Origin: Vibrio superstes
GTDB taxonomy: Bacteria > Pseudomonadota > Gammaproteobacteria > Enterobacterales > Vibrionaceae
Reading direction: 5' to 3'
DNA length: 64,000 nt
NCBI RefSeq assembly: GCF_003569005.1
Contig: NZ_BCUR01000004.1
Location: forward strand, 248,001-312,000
Shown here: positions 47,707-55,494 of the stretch, in pieces
How the letters are laid out: each line of letters opens with the position of its first letter
How positions within the stretch are numbered: the stretch's first letter is position 1
The notes under the pieces: generated by a model
Told to the model about the DNA's origin: nothing
Database searches by the model: none
What the model saw: the letters and a program-made list of their open reading frames with translations, nothing else
Program-made: the position numbers and the translations under genes

Positions 47707-48201
47707 CTATCCCCACAAACTAGTTAATGAACCTAATAACCCACTGCTTGCGCCCTCAGAGGTCAGGTACTGTATGATAATGGGTGCAAATTGCGATACC
47801 AAGGCCGGATCTATTCCCAACCCTTCAAAGGTACTCTTCACTGAATCCATATCGGTGATCATCGACGTCAAGCCGGTTGATCCGGTGAAACTGTTTAGGC
47901 CTGGAATTAAAGAGCTTAATTCACTGGAGTTTTCATCCGATAGTTGCGTTTGAGCTAGAGAAAGTAAAGCACCCGCACCACCTGCTGCTTGAGTTGCTGT
48001 GACATCCAATTCACTAGAAAGTAGATCTGCCAAGGGGGTACTTTGCGCGGTATTGAGCTGCTCGCCTATCTGAGTGGTAAGCGCTGACATATCTGGTTGT
48101 TTCTCTTCATCATCATCTGAACCAAATAGTCCAAATAAAGCATAACTTGGGGTACTTAATACCAAGGCACCAATTAAGGTAGATACAGCTAGTCCCTTCA
48201 T
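47707..48201 (-). CDS. DUF2780 (VcgC/VcgE) secreted protein of unknown function
   Basis: A 164-residue protein with a signal peptide (about 1-21, 'GLAVSTLIGALVLSTPSYA') and a mature region rich in Ser, Leu and Gly that matches the DUF2780 family found mainly in Vibrio and marine relatives: 'GGAGALLSLAQTQLS', 'LIPGLNSFTGSTGL', 'FEGLGIDPALVSQFAPIIIQYL'. An acidic patch follows the signal. Probably periplasmic or exported; no catalytic motif. It is transcribed alone toward the miniature element. Confidence 0.75.
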   Translation of the reverse strand: MKGLAVSTLIGALVLSTPSYALFGLFGSDDDEEKQPDMSALTTQIGEQLNTAQSTPLADLLSSELDVTATQAAGGAGALLSLAQTQLSDENSSELSSLIPGLNSFTGSTGLTSMITDMDSVKSTFEGLGIDPALVSQFAPIIIQYLTSEGASSGLLGSLTSLWG

Positions 48202-48284
48202 TCCGTATTCCTCTTTGTTTTAGGTTTCTTAAGTCTAGGTAAGGAATGAGCGCTTTGCTCAGTTTGCTTAAACGAATTGGCAAT

Positions 48285-48313
48285 AAAAAACGGCGTTTAG
48301 TAGGCCGTTTTTT
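48285..48313 (-). terminator. Rho-independent terminator of metY
   Basis: On the minus strand AAAAAACGGC-type arms (48304-48313 and 48285-48294) form a GCCG-centred stem with a T6 tail; the A6 run on the other side makes it partly bidirectional. Confidence 0.8.
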
Positions 48314-48333
48314 ATAGTCTCATTAAGTTGAAA

Positions 48334-49602
48334 TTATTGATTTAGTGCTTGCTCTAGGTCGGCGAGGATATCGTCAATATGCTCGATACCAACAGATAAA
48401 CGAATCATCTCAGGGCTTACACCTGCATTTTTTTGTTCAACCTCTGTCAACTGTCGGTGTGTTGTCGAGGCAGGGTGGCAAGCAAGGGACTTCGCATCGC
48501 CAATGTTGACCAGGCGCTTGAAGATCTGTAGTGCGTCATAGAACTTAACACCTGCCTCGTAACCATCTTTCAAGCCAAATGAAAGTATACTTGATGGCTT
48601 ACCTTGCATGTATTTCTGAGATAAAGAGTAAAACTCTGAATTGGTAAGTCCTGCGTAGCTCACCCAACTTACTTTAGGATGCTGTTGTAGGTAGTTTGCA
48701 ACCTTAATAGCGTTCTCACAATGACGCTCCATGCGCAAAGAGAGTGTCTCGAGACCCTGCATCAGCATGAAGGCATTCATAGGCGACAAGGCAGAACCAG
48801 TATTTCGTAGTGGAACCGTACGTGCGCGACCAATAAATGCCGCTTCACCAAAGGCTTCTGCATAAACCACACCGTGGTAAGAAGGCTCTGGTTGGTTGAA
48901 TACTGGGAATCTGTCTTTGTGTTGCGCCCAAGGGAACTTCCCTGAGTCGATGATCATGCCGCCCAAAGTGGTGCCGTGACCACCTACGTATTTAGTCAAT
49001 GAATGAACTACGATATCGGCGCCATGCTCGATCGGTTTGCATATTGCAGGAGTCGCAACAGTATTATCTACGATGACAGGAACACCTTGTTGGTGTGCTA
49101 GCGTGGAGATGCCTTCAAGATCGGCGATGTTACCTGCTGGGTTACCGATGGACTCACAGTAAACTGCTTTGGTTTTTCCGTCTATTAGCGCCGCTAGTGT
49201 TTCTGGCTTGTCATCTGCTGCGAATCTGACCTCAATACCTAAGCTTGGGAACATGTGGGCAAACAGGGTATAGGTGCCACCGTACAATTGTGGCGTCGAT
49301 ACGATATTATCGCCTGCTTGTGCCAAGGTAAGCACGGCGTAATGTATTGCAGAGCTTCCCGCACTCACTGCTAGACCAGCGATCCCGCCTTCTAGGGCCG
49401 CCATACGTTTTTCTAATACATCATTAGTTGGGTTCATGATTCGGGTATAGATATTACCCGGGACGGCTAGATCAAAGAGATCTGCGCCATGCTGAGCATC
49501 ATCGAATTCATAGGCCACGGTTTGATAAATCGGGGTAGCACAAGATTTAGTGGTTGGGTCGGTTTCGTATCCATGATGGATCGCTAGAGTTTCGTCTTTC
49601 AT
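48334..49602 (-). CDS. metY: O-acetylhomoserine aminocarboxypropyltransferase (sulfhydrylase)
   Basis: PLP enzyme of the Cys/Met metabolism family that makes homocysteine directly from O-acetylhomoserine and sulfide (422 residues). 'YTRIMNPTNDVLEKRMAALEGG', 'VDNTVATPAICKPIEHGADIVVHSLTKYVGGHG' with the Schiff-base Lys, and 'SVGIEHIDDILADLEQAL' are typical; length separates it from MetB/MetC (about 390). The ATG at 49602 follows AGGA at good spacing; an upstream ATG adds 13 unusual residues. No clear MetJ box was found. Confidence 0.9.
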   Translation of the reverse strand: MKDETLAIHHGYETDPTTKSCATPIYQTVAYEFDDAQHGADLFDLAVPGNIYTRIMNPTNDVLEKRMAALEGGIAGLAVSAGSSAIHYAVLTLAQAGDNIVSTPQLYGGTYTLFAHMFPSLGIEVRFAADDKPETLAALIDGKTKAVYCESIGNPAGNIADLEGISTLAHQQGVPVIVDNTVATPAICKPIEHGADIVVHSLTKYVGGHGTTLGGMIIDSGKFPWAQHKDRFPVFNQPEPSYHGVVYAEAFGEAAFIGRARTVPLRNTGSALSPMNAFMLMQGLETLSLRMERHCENAIKVANYLQQHPKVSWVSYAGLTNSEFYSLSQKYMQGKPSSILSFGLKDGYEAGVKFYDALQIFKRLVNIGDAKSLACHPASTTHRQLTEVEQKNAGVSPEMIRLSVGIEHIDDILADLEQALNQ

Positions 49603-49698
49603 CTGCTTATTCCTATCCTTGTGGAAGAAATAAGATGCCACGTTTTAATGGGGTTCTACAAGAGGGGCTGTGTCGCGTTTTTGAATATAGAGTTTGCA

Positions 49699-49733
49699 CA
49701 AAAAAAGGCTTTCCCGTGAGGAAAAGCCTTTTT
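49699..49733 (-). terminator. Terminator after fklB
   Basis: On the minus strand AAAAAGGCTTTTCC pairs with GGAAAGCCTTTTT around the loop TCACG, with one bulged base and a long T-run (complement of 49700-49706). Confidence 0.88.
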
Positions 49734-49753
49734 AAACATAGTCTTTGTAAGAA

Positions 49754-50374
49754 TTACAGGATAGCCAGTAGTTCTACTTCAAATACTAGTGCAGCGAACG
49801 GAGGGATTGCAGCGCCAGCGCCACGCTCACCGTATGCAAGATCTTGAGGAATGTATAGCTTCCACTTAGAACCAACAGGCATTAGTTGAAGAGCTTCAAC
49901 CCAACCTTTGATAACGCCAGTTACTGGGAACTCAGCAGGTTGGCCGCGAGATACAGAGCTGTCGAATACAGTGCCGTCAGTTAGCTCACCGTGGTAGTGA
50001 ACACGTACTTGTGCGTCAGAAGTTGGAACTTCACCAGTACCTTCAGTCAGTACTTCGTATTGAAGACCAGACTCAAGAACGGTTACTTCAGAACGAAGAG
50101 CGTTGTCTTTAAGGAACGCTTCACCGTCTGCAGCTGCAACTTTAGCTTGCTCTGCACGTGCAGATTCAACACGTGTGTGAAGCTCTTGAAGTGCGTTGTT
50201 GATCTCGTCAACTTCGATTGCTGGCATGCCGCCAGTCAAAGCTGTTGCGATACCTGCAGCGATAGCGTCAACGTTAAGGCCTTCAAGACCGCTGCCAGCT
50301 AGTTGCTGACCCATTTGTAGACCGATACCGTAGCTTGCTTTTTGCTCTACAGTTTCGAATTGAACTTCAGACAT
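49754..50374 (-). CDS. fklB: FklB, FKBP-type prolyl isomerase
   Basis: Peptidyl-prolyl isomerase (206 residues, same as E. coli FKBP22) with an N-terminal dimerisation region ('[28 protein letters not shown]') and a C-terminal FKBP domain ('[29 protein letters not shown]', 'ELLAIL' end). No signal peptide, so likely cytoplasmic. ATG at 50374 gives the family N terminus '[16 protein letters not shown]'. Third FKBP of this window after slyD and fkpA. Divergent from the ytfB-like gene, as in E. coli. Confidence 0.94.
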   Translation of the reverse strand: MSEVQFETVEQKASYGIGLQMGQQLAGSGLEGLNVDAIAAGIATALTGGMPAIEVDEINNALQELHTRVESARAEQAKVAAADGEAFLKDNALRSEVTVLESGLQYEVLTEGTGEVPTSDAQVRVHYHGELTDGTVFDSSVSRGQPAEFPVTGVIKGWVEALQLMPVGSKWKLYIPQDLAYGERGAGAAIPPFAALVFEVELLAIL

Positions 50375-50655
50375 AATTGTCACTCTCAGTTTTTTGATAT
50401 AAAGGCGCAAGCATACCAGTTCTGACCTGCGTTGAAAATTGCTCCTATAAATGCGGGTCAAATTTTATATAAATATTTCAGGCTCTCTTGATCATTTGGA
50501 AACCAAGTGTGTAAAAATCAAGTCAGCCAACACTGGAGTAGCTCTCAATTTCAGTTAAATTTCGTTCAATTCTGTTTCATAGAGAGAGTCGGGTGTGTTC
50601 ATTGAGCGGTTTTTTTTATATCCTGATAGAAATGGATAAGTCGGAGTGATATGGG

Positions 50656-51243
50656 ATGAATCGACGTACCCGCTCTAAGAGACACACAGAAGTATTATTA
50701 GACACGTGGAACCAAATAGAGTGGAAAGCACTGCCTTCAAAGATTAAAGGCGGCGTGACTTCGTTACCGAAATTACATCGCAGGGCGTTGATGATCATTG
50801 TACCTGTTACCTTGATCCTTGTTTTTATGCCAACCCCAAAGATCACTTCAGGGATTGAAGCTGGCACACCCATCAACGAGAGAGTATCAGTACCCATTAA
50901 CACCCGTGGTTTGAGTGAGCAATCAGTCAGCACAACAACGACCACAACAAGCGTTGCCGTGGCAGGTGAAGAACCCGTCAAAGAGCAATGGATCGAGTAT
51001 GAGGTGAAAGCAGGCGACACCTTGGCCAATGTGTTTCGTGAAAACAGTCTTGCAATGACTGATTTGAATGCCTTGGCAAAGATTGAGGGAATCGATAAGC
51101 CCCTTAGTCAGATTAAGCAGGGGCAACTTGTACGATTCAAGCGAGATGCAGACGGTCGCTTGGACATCCTTCAGCTTGAGCGTTCTGGTGATTCAGTGAT
51201 GTTCTTCAGATTATCGGATGGTGGATTCGGTCGTAGTAAGTAA
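50656..51243 (+). CDS. OapA/YtfB-family LysM-like cell-envelope protein
   Basis: A 195-residue bitopic protein: an OapA-like cytoplasmic segment (about 1-40, 'LLDTWNQIEWKALPSKIKGG'), one transmembrane helix (about 43-60), a Ser/Thr-rich linker and a C-terminal OapA/LysM-like domain (about 115-190, 'YEVKAGDTLANVFRENSLAMTDLNALAKIEG'). E. coli YtfB acts in cell division and adhesion; Haemophilus OapA affects colony opacity. Its place beside fklB supports the match. The 281-base region between the two genes shows no recognisable element beyond AT-rich promoters. Confidence 0.87.
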   Translation: MNRRTRSKRHTEVLLDTWNQIEWKALPSKIKGGVTSLPKLHRRALMIIVPVTLILVFMPTPKITSGIEAGTPINERVSVPINTRGLSEQSVSTTTTTTSVAVAGEEPVKEQWIEYEVKAGDTLANVFRENSLAMTDLNALAKIEGIDKPLSQIKQGQLVRFKRDADGRLDILQLERSGDSVMFFRLSDGGFGRSK

Positions 51244-51255
51244 CTACTTACTACG
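51232..51255. repeat. 24-bp perfect palindrome containing both convergent stop codons
   Basis: CGTAGTAAGTA (51232-51242), AC, TACTTACTACG (51245-51255). The stop of the OapA-type gene (51241-51243) and the stop of elaA (51251-51253, minus strand) both lie within it. It may serve as a shared bidirectional terminator, though T-runs are weak. Confidence 0.7.
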
Positions 51256-51703
51256 CTTTTCTTCGCATATCTATATGCGGGATACCATCTTCAAGGTAAG
51301 GGGCTGAGAAAGCCTCAAAACCATGTCTTTTGTAAAACTGCTCTAAATGCGCTTGAGCGCCAATTTCAATGGCTTGATTGGGCCACAGGTGTAGACACTC
51401 TGCTACCGCCTTCTCCATCAAGCTGTGCCCCAGCTTTAACTCTCTCACGGATGGGCAAACTACCACTCTACCTATGCTTGTCGCTGGATAAGATAATCCA
51501 GCAGGAATGAGGCGAGCGCCAGCAACCACACGGTCGTCAATGAGACCGATGAGATGCTTAACTCCATCAAGTAAATCTTTATTGTCTAGCTCTGGGTAAG
51601 CACACTCTTGCTCGACAACAAAGACATCGACACGAAGCTTCAATACTTGGTAGAGAAGTCGGTTGTCCATCTCGTCAAACGAAAGTCGTTTCCATTCAAT
51701 CAT
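51251..51703 (-). CDS. elaA: ElaA, GNAT N-acetyltransferase
   Basis: A 150-residue acetyltransferase of the ElaA group: 'LYQVLKLRVDVFVVEQECAYPELD' at the N terminus, acetyl-CoA loop near 'SIGRVVVCPSVRELKLGHSLMEKAV', and 'IGAQAHLEQFYKRHGFEA' plus 'EDGIPHIDM'. Substrate unknown. Converges on the OapA-type gene. Confidence 0.93.
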   Translation of the reverse strand: MIEWKRLSFDEMDNRLLYQVLKLRVDVFVVEQECAYPELDNKDLLDGVKHLIGLIDDRVVAGARLIPAGLSYPATSIGRVVVCPSVRELKLGHSLMEKAVAECLHLWPNQAIEIGAQAHLEQFYKRHGFEAFSAPYLEDGIPHIDMRRKA

Positions 51704-51761
51704 GTAAGTAAGTACCCATTTACTAAAAGTGTGGCTATTCCGAATAGGTTATCACAACTTA

Positions 51762-51920
51762 TACCAATCGTAGTAAATAGCTGGTCATCCTAGCTTGTTA
51801 AAACACTCGATAACGGCGTTAGAATTTTTGATTGTAGAATAACGACTTATCAAAAAGTTCTTCCTTGTTATCCAGCATTTTCCCTACGCTATTTCTAACC
51901 ACTTACTTACTGTGATTGGT
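51762..51920. mobile_element. Miniature inverted-repeat element, copy 2 (159 bp)
   Basis: Same element as at 47487, same orientation, with ends TACCAATC and GATTGGTA and a 3-bp duplication TTA (51759-51761 and 51921-51923). Differences from copy 1 are scattered substitutions and one base deletion. It lies in the 351-base elaA to cobA gap; the remaining 130 bases before cobA are AT-rich with no other recognised feature. Confidence 0.85.
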
Positions 51921-52054
51921 ATTATCAATCAATTGAGATAGAGTCGGCATGCCTATTTTTAAGTCAATTAAGTAATAACAGATAAAAATATAGAATTTCC
52001 AGTTATAAATTGAACGCTGCATAATCGTCCTAACCTCATTAACAGGATGTTAGT

Positions 52055-52891
52055 ATGCTCGACACAGTTGTTCCTCTTACCCCGCGCTCGGCGATTGACT
52101 CTAAATTGCCTTATACCACCCTGAAAAAAGGGGAGGTTGCATTAGTTGGAGCAGGTCCTGGTGACCCAGAACTATTAACTATTAAAGCGCTTAATATGCT
52201 GAGACAGGCCGAGGTTATCTTGTACGACTATCTCGTATCCGATGAGATCATGTCTCTGGTCTCTAGCGATGCGATCCTTGTTTGTGTCGGTAAGCGAGCG
52301 GGCGCTCACAGTGTTCCACAGCATAAAACCAATCAACTGCTCGTCGACTTTGCCAAACAAGGCTATCGTGTTGTGAGGATTAAAGGTGGCGATCCCTTTG
52401 TCTTTGGCCGAGGTGCAGAGGAGCTTGAGATCTTGGTGGACAACGGTGTGAGCTTTCAAGTGGTGCCTGGTATTACTGCGGCGTCTGGAGCCACCGCTTA
52501 TGCGGGTATCCCTCTTACGCATAGAGATTACGCGCAGTCAGCTCTGTTTGTCACAGGCCACCTTAAAGATGAGGACTTTAGTGTTGACTGGTCTACTTTA
52601 GCGAGAAAGAACCAAACCCTAGTCATCTACATGGGGTTGATGAAGTCTGGTTTTATTGAAAAGCAGCTTCAGCAACATGGCAGGGCAGAAGATACCCCTA
52701 TCGCGATTATTGAACGTGGTACACAGTCTTCTCAGAAGGTCATCTATGGCAAGCTTTCGGAGTTAAGTCAGCTGTCTATGCAGGCCGCATCGCCAGCGCT
52801 TATTGTTGTAGGAGAGGTGGTTGCTCTAGGGAAGAAATTAGAGTGGTTTAATAAAGACAGTGAGCACAGCCAAGAGTTGGCCTATGTATAA
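52055..52891 (+). CDS. cobA: Uroporphyrinogen-III C-methyltransferase
   Basis: SAM-dependent methylase making precorrin-2, precursor of siroheme and corrinoids (278 residues). 'GEVALVGAGPGDPELLTIKALNML', 'VRIKGGDPFVFGRGAEE' and 'VVPGITAASGATAYAGIPLTHR' are diagnostic. It is a stand-alone methylase, not fused to a CysG-type dehydrogenase/ferrochelatase, so those steps must come from another gene. AGGA precedes the ATG. It converges on the Zrg-like cluster. Confidence 0.94.
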   Translation: MLDTVVPLTPRSAIDSKLPYTTLKKGEVALVGAGPGDPELLTIKALNMLRQAEVILYDYLVSDEIMSLVSSDAILVCVGKRAGAHSVPQHKTNQLLVDFAKQGYRVVRIKGGDPFVFGRGAEELEILVDNGVSFQVVPGITAASGATAYAGIPLTHRDYAQSALFVTGHLKDEDFSVDWSTLARKNQTLVIYMGLMKSGFIEKQLQQHGRAEDTPIAIIERGTQSSQKVIYGKLSELSQLSMQAASPALIVVGEVVALGKKLEWFNKDSEHSQELAYV

Positions 52892-52892
52892 C

Positions 52893-52922
52893 AAAAAGGC
52901 CTGAGTAGTAACGACTCAGGCC
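52893..52922 (-). terminator. Terminator of the Zrg-like cluster
   Basis: GGCCTGAGT (52898-52906) pairs with ACTCAGGCC (52914-52922). On the minus strand a T5 run follows; on the plus strand there is no T-run, so it mainly serves the minus-strand genes while giving cobA a 3' hairpin. Confidence 0.8.
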
Positions 52923-52942
52923 CTTAAAATTGGTTAGCAGAT

Positions 52943-53437
52943 TTAGTCTTCGTAAGCCTCTAATGAGACCCCATTAAGTAGATAGCCAGTTTGAGCTAAT
53001 TCACTTTCTATGGTTTGTGCTTTTAGTTCACCAACCACATACACTACGTCCCACAGCTGTTGTACAGGAGCCCCACTAGGGAATTTCACATAGATGATTT
53101 GGTTTGGTGGTGGTGGTGGTACGTGAATACAAGCACCAAAGTAGGGTACCAGCAGAAACTCAGTAACCTGATTCGCATCACCTTCGAGTGGGATGACAAA
53201 TCCCGGGATCTTGACTTGGCTACCATCAAGCTCTGTACGCACCGAACCCACCATAGATTGCGCTTCAGCAGTAGTCCCGTCGTGATTTGAGGCAGATGGC
53301 ATTCCCTGAATATCAAACTGAGCGCGCTCACTTTCAGGAACCAGATCAATCCAGTTCAGCTGAAGTGGTTCAGCATGGGCCGCAATGTTAAACATTGCTA
53401 GCACTGCAGTAGCAAGCCATAGGGCTATTTTTCTCAT
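52943..53437 (-). CDS. DUF3299 periplasmic protein, Zrg-like cluster
   Basis: A 164-residue protein with a signal peptide (about 1-22) and a DUF3299 domain (about 75-160). The family mark is 'GACIHVPPPPPNQIIYVKF', with a conserved Cys-Ile-His and five prolines in a row, a stretch likely to need EF-P for translation. Cys and His could bind metal. It follows the permease by ten bases, so it is probably part of the same transporter. Function not known to me beyond this association. Confidence 0.82.
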   Translation of the reverse strand: MRKIALWLATAVLAMFNIAAHAEPLQLNWIDLVPESERAQFDIQGMPSASNHDGTTAEAQSMVGSVRTELDGSQVKIPGFVIPLEGDANQVTEFLLVPYFGACIHVPPPPPNQIIYVKFPSGAPVQQLWDVVYVVGELKAQTIESELAQTGYLLNGVSLEAYED

Positions 53438-53447
53438 AACTTCTCTC

Positions 53448-54707
53448 TTAAATTCGAATTGTCATGCCATCAGCAAGAGACTGACGATATGCCCTAAATG
53501 CTGGAATAAATCCGATGACGACTCCGGCGCCTAGTACTAGGCCAATCAATGTCCACTCATGAGTGGTCAGCATATTCAACTCAATACTTATACCATAAAG
53601 TTTCTGAACTATGGGTTGTAGTATTAATAACAAGGCGTAAAGTCCTACGACACCCGTCGCAATACCGGCCATGGTTAGCGCAGTAGCTTCACTGACTAGC
53701 AAGACAAAGATATGTCTAGGTCTTGCGCCCATGGCTCTTAATATAGCCATTTCTCTACGGCGTTCTTGTAAGCTGGTTAACAAGCTACTTAGCATACCAA
53801 GTAGACCTGCGATAACCACAAAGCCTGATACCGCCAGTAACGCTTGCTCTGCAACAGACATCATGCCCCACAGCTCATGCAAAGCAATTCCAGGGAGTAT
53901 CGCACTTAGAGGCTCTTTATTGTACGTGTTAATTTGTCGCTGCAGAGTAAAGGTTTGTATCTTAGATTTTAACCCCAGCATGAAGGCGGTGATTTCTTTA
54001 GGCTGAAAATCAATCTTCTCTAGCACTTCAGCTCCGGGGTTACCCCCCATGTTAGTGCCTGATTCCCACCCCACATGAATCGCTTCAATAGCCTCTAAAG
54101 AGACATGTACCGTTTTATCTACAGGTGTACCTGTCGGCGCTAAGATGCCGACGACTTTGAACGGTAGGTTATCGTGTCTTGCAAAGCCAACATCGGCGAT
54201 GCCGTGAGCGATGATGATCTCTGTTCCTACTTTGTAGCCTAGAGTCTTAGCAACATCTGCTCCGATGGTCGCTTCAAAAAGACCATTGAATGGCTTACCC
54301 GCACTGAGCTCTAGATGCTGTTTCTTGCCGTATTTGTAGTGATCAAAATAGGCTTGGGTGGTGCCCATTACCCTAAAGCCCTTATGAGAGTCCCCAAGGG
54401 AGATAGGGATAGCCCAGTCTACGGCAGGATTGTTGCTGAATTCTTCATAGCTCTTCCAATCGATATTATTGGTGGCGTTACCAATACGGAAGACGGAGTA
54501 GAGTAATAGGTTTACTTGTCCTGAGCGAGCACCCACTATCAAGTCAGTGCCAGAGATAGTGTTAGCAAAGCTGTTTTTAGCTTGGGTACGAATACGTTCT
54601 ACGCCCAGGAGCAATATGACGGAGATAGCCACTGTTAAAATGGTGAGAAAAGCAGTGGTCTTTCGGTTTGAAAGGCTTTTCCAAGCTAAATGCGCGGTCG
54701 CGTTCAT
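53448..54707 (-). CDS. FtsX/MacB-type ABC transporter permease, Zrg-like cluster
   Basis: A 419-residue membrane protein with the MacB/LolC layout: one helix at about 15-37, a large periplasmic domain (about 40-270) and three C-terminal helices (about 290-315, 335-365, 385-410) with 'LLTSLQERRREMAILRAMGA', the cytoplasmic coupling helix typical of type VII ABC systems. Such proteins usually act by mechanotransmission and not by passing substrate, which makes the proposed zinc role notable. Start overlaps the ATPase stop. Confidence 0.85.
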   Translation of the reverse strand: MNATAHLAWKSLSNRKTTAFLTILTVAISVILLLGVERIRTQAKNSFANTISGTDLIVGARSGQVNLLLYSVFRIGNATNNIDWKSYEEFSNNPAVDWAIPISLGDSHKGFRVMGTTQAYFDHYKYGKKQHLELSAGKPFNGLFEATIGADVAKTLGYKVGTEIIIAHGIADVGFARHDNLPFKVVGILAPTGTPVDKTVHVSLEAIEAIHVGWESGTNMGGNPGAEVLEKIDFQPKEITAFMLGLKSKIQTFTLQRQINTYNKEPLSAILPGIALHELWGMMSVAEQALLAVSGFVVIAGLLGMLSSLLTSLQERRREMAILRAMGARPRHIFVLLVSEATALTMAGIATGVVGLYALLLILQPIVQKLYGISIELNMLTTHEWTLIGLVLGAGVVIGFIPAFRAYRQSLADGMTIRI

Positions 54708-55423
54708 TAATTTAAGGCTCCGGTTTTAACTAGGTTGATATCTTGCAGGTTGATACCTGTCTCGAACAGTTTTTCAAGTGTTGGGTCATGGCTAACAAAG
54801 ACTAACGTAGAGTTTGCTTGCTCTGCCTGCTCCATAAGTAGCTCGATAAAAGCGGTTCGGTTTGCATAATCGAGAGCTGAGGTTGGTTCATCGGCAATGA
54901 TCAGCTGTGGCTTGCCAATGAGTGCACGCGCTGCCGCGACACGTTGCTGCTGGCCGATACTTAATTCAATCACCGGCTTATTTAATAGGTCTTCGGTAAG
55001 GTGAAGTCGCAACAATAGCTCGCGGCCCTGCTGTTTGAGATCGCCGTCGACAGCATTTTTCCTTTGCTTAGAAAAATGGCAAGGAAGCACTACATTATCA
55101 ATCACAGATAAGTAAGGCAGTAGGTTAAATTGCTGGAAAATATAACCAATGTGATCAGCGCGAAATCTATCCCTTTGAGTTTGAGATAGTGAAGATAATT
55201 CAGTGTCTAATACTTTGAGAGAACCGCTTTCACAAGAGGCAATACCTGTCAGGAGACTTAGCAGTGTCGATTTACCGCAACCACTTGGACCCTTGATAAA
55301 CACATGCTCCCCTCTATTTACCTTGAGTTTCGGTATATCTAGGGTAGGTGTTGGGTTATCTGGCCATGAAAATCGAACATCTTGCAGTTCGATAACGGTG
55401 TCTATTTGAGAGTGTTCGGTCAC
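54707..55423 (-). CDS. ABC transporter ATP-binding protein, Zrg-like cluster
   Basis: A 238-residue LolD/MacB-type ATPase. Walker A 'GPSGCGKSTL' (about 39-48), Q-loop in 'YIFQQFNLLPYLSVIDNV', the signature as 'LSIGQQQRVAAARAL' (LSGGQ variant), Walker B 'LIIADEPTSALD' and the H-loop 'VFVSHD'. GTG start with AGGAAA upstream. Directly coupled to the FtsX-type permease. Confidence 0.92.
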   Translation of the reverse strand: MTEHSQIDTVIELQDVRFSWPDNPTPTLDIPKLKVNRGEHVFIKGPSGCGKSTLLSLLTGIASCESGSLKVLDTELSSLSQTQRDRFRADHIGYIFQQFNLLPYLSVIDNVVLPCHFSKQRKNAVDGDLKQQGRELLLRLHLTEDLLNKPVIELSIGQQQRVAAARALIGKPQLIIADEPTSALDYANRTAFIELLMEQAEQANSTLVFVSHDPTLEKLFETGINLQDINLVKTGALN

Positions 55424-55494
55424 TATGTTTCCTATATCAATATGTTGAAAAGTGACAGGAGATGGCCACTACCTGAGTAGCGGCCATTTTTTGA

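Noticed and set aside
49603..49641. Longer N terminus for metY from an upstream ATG
   Set aside because: The added 13 residues are not family-like and the downstream ATG has a well-placed ribosome site.
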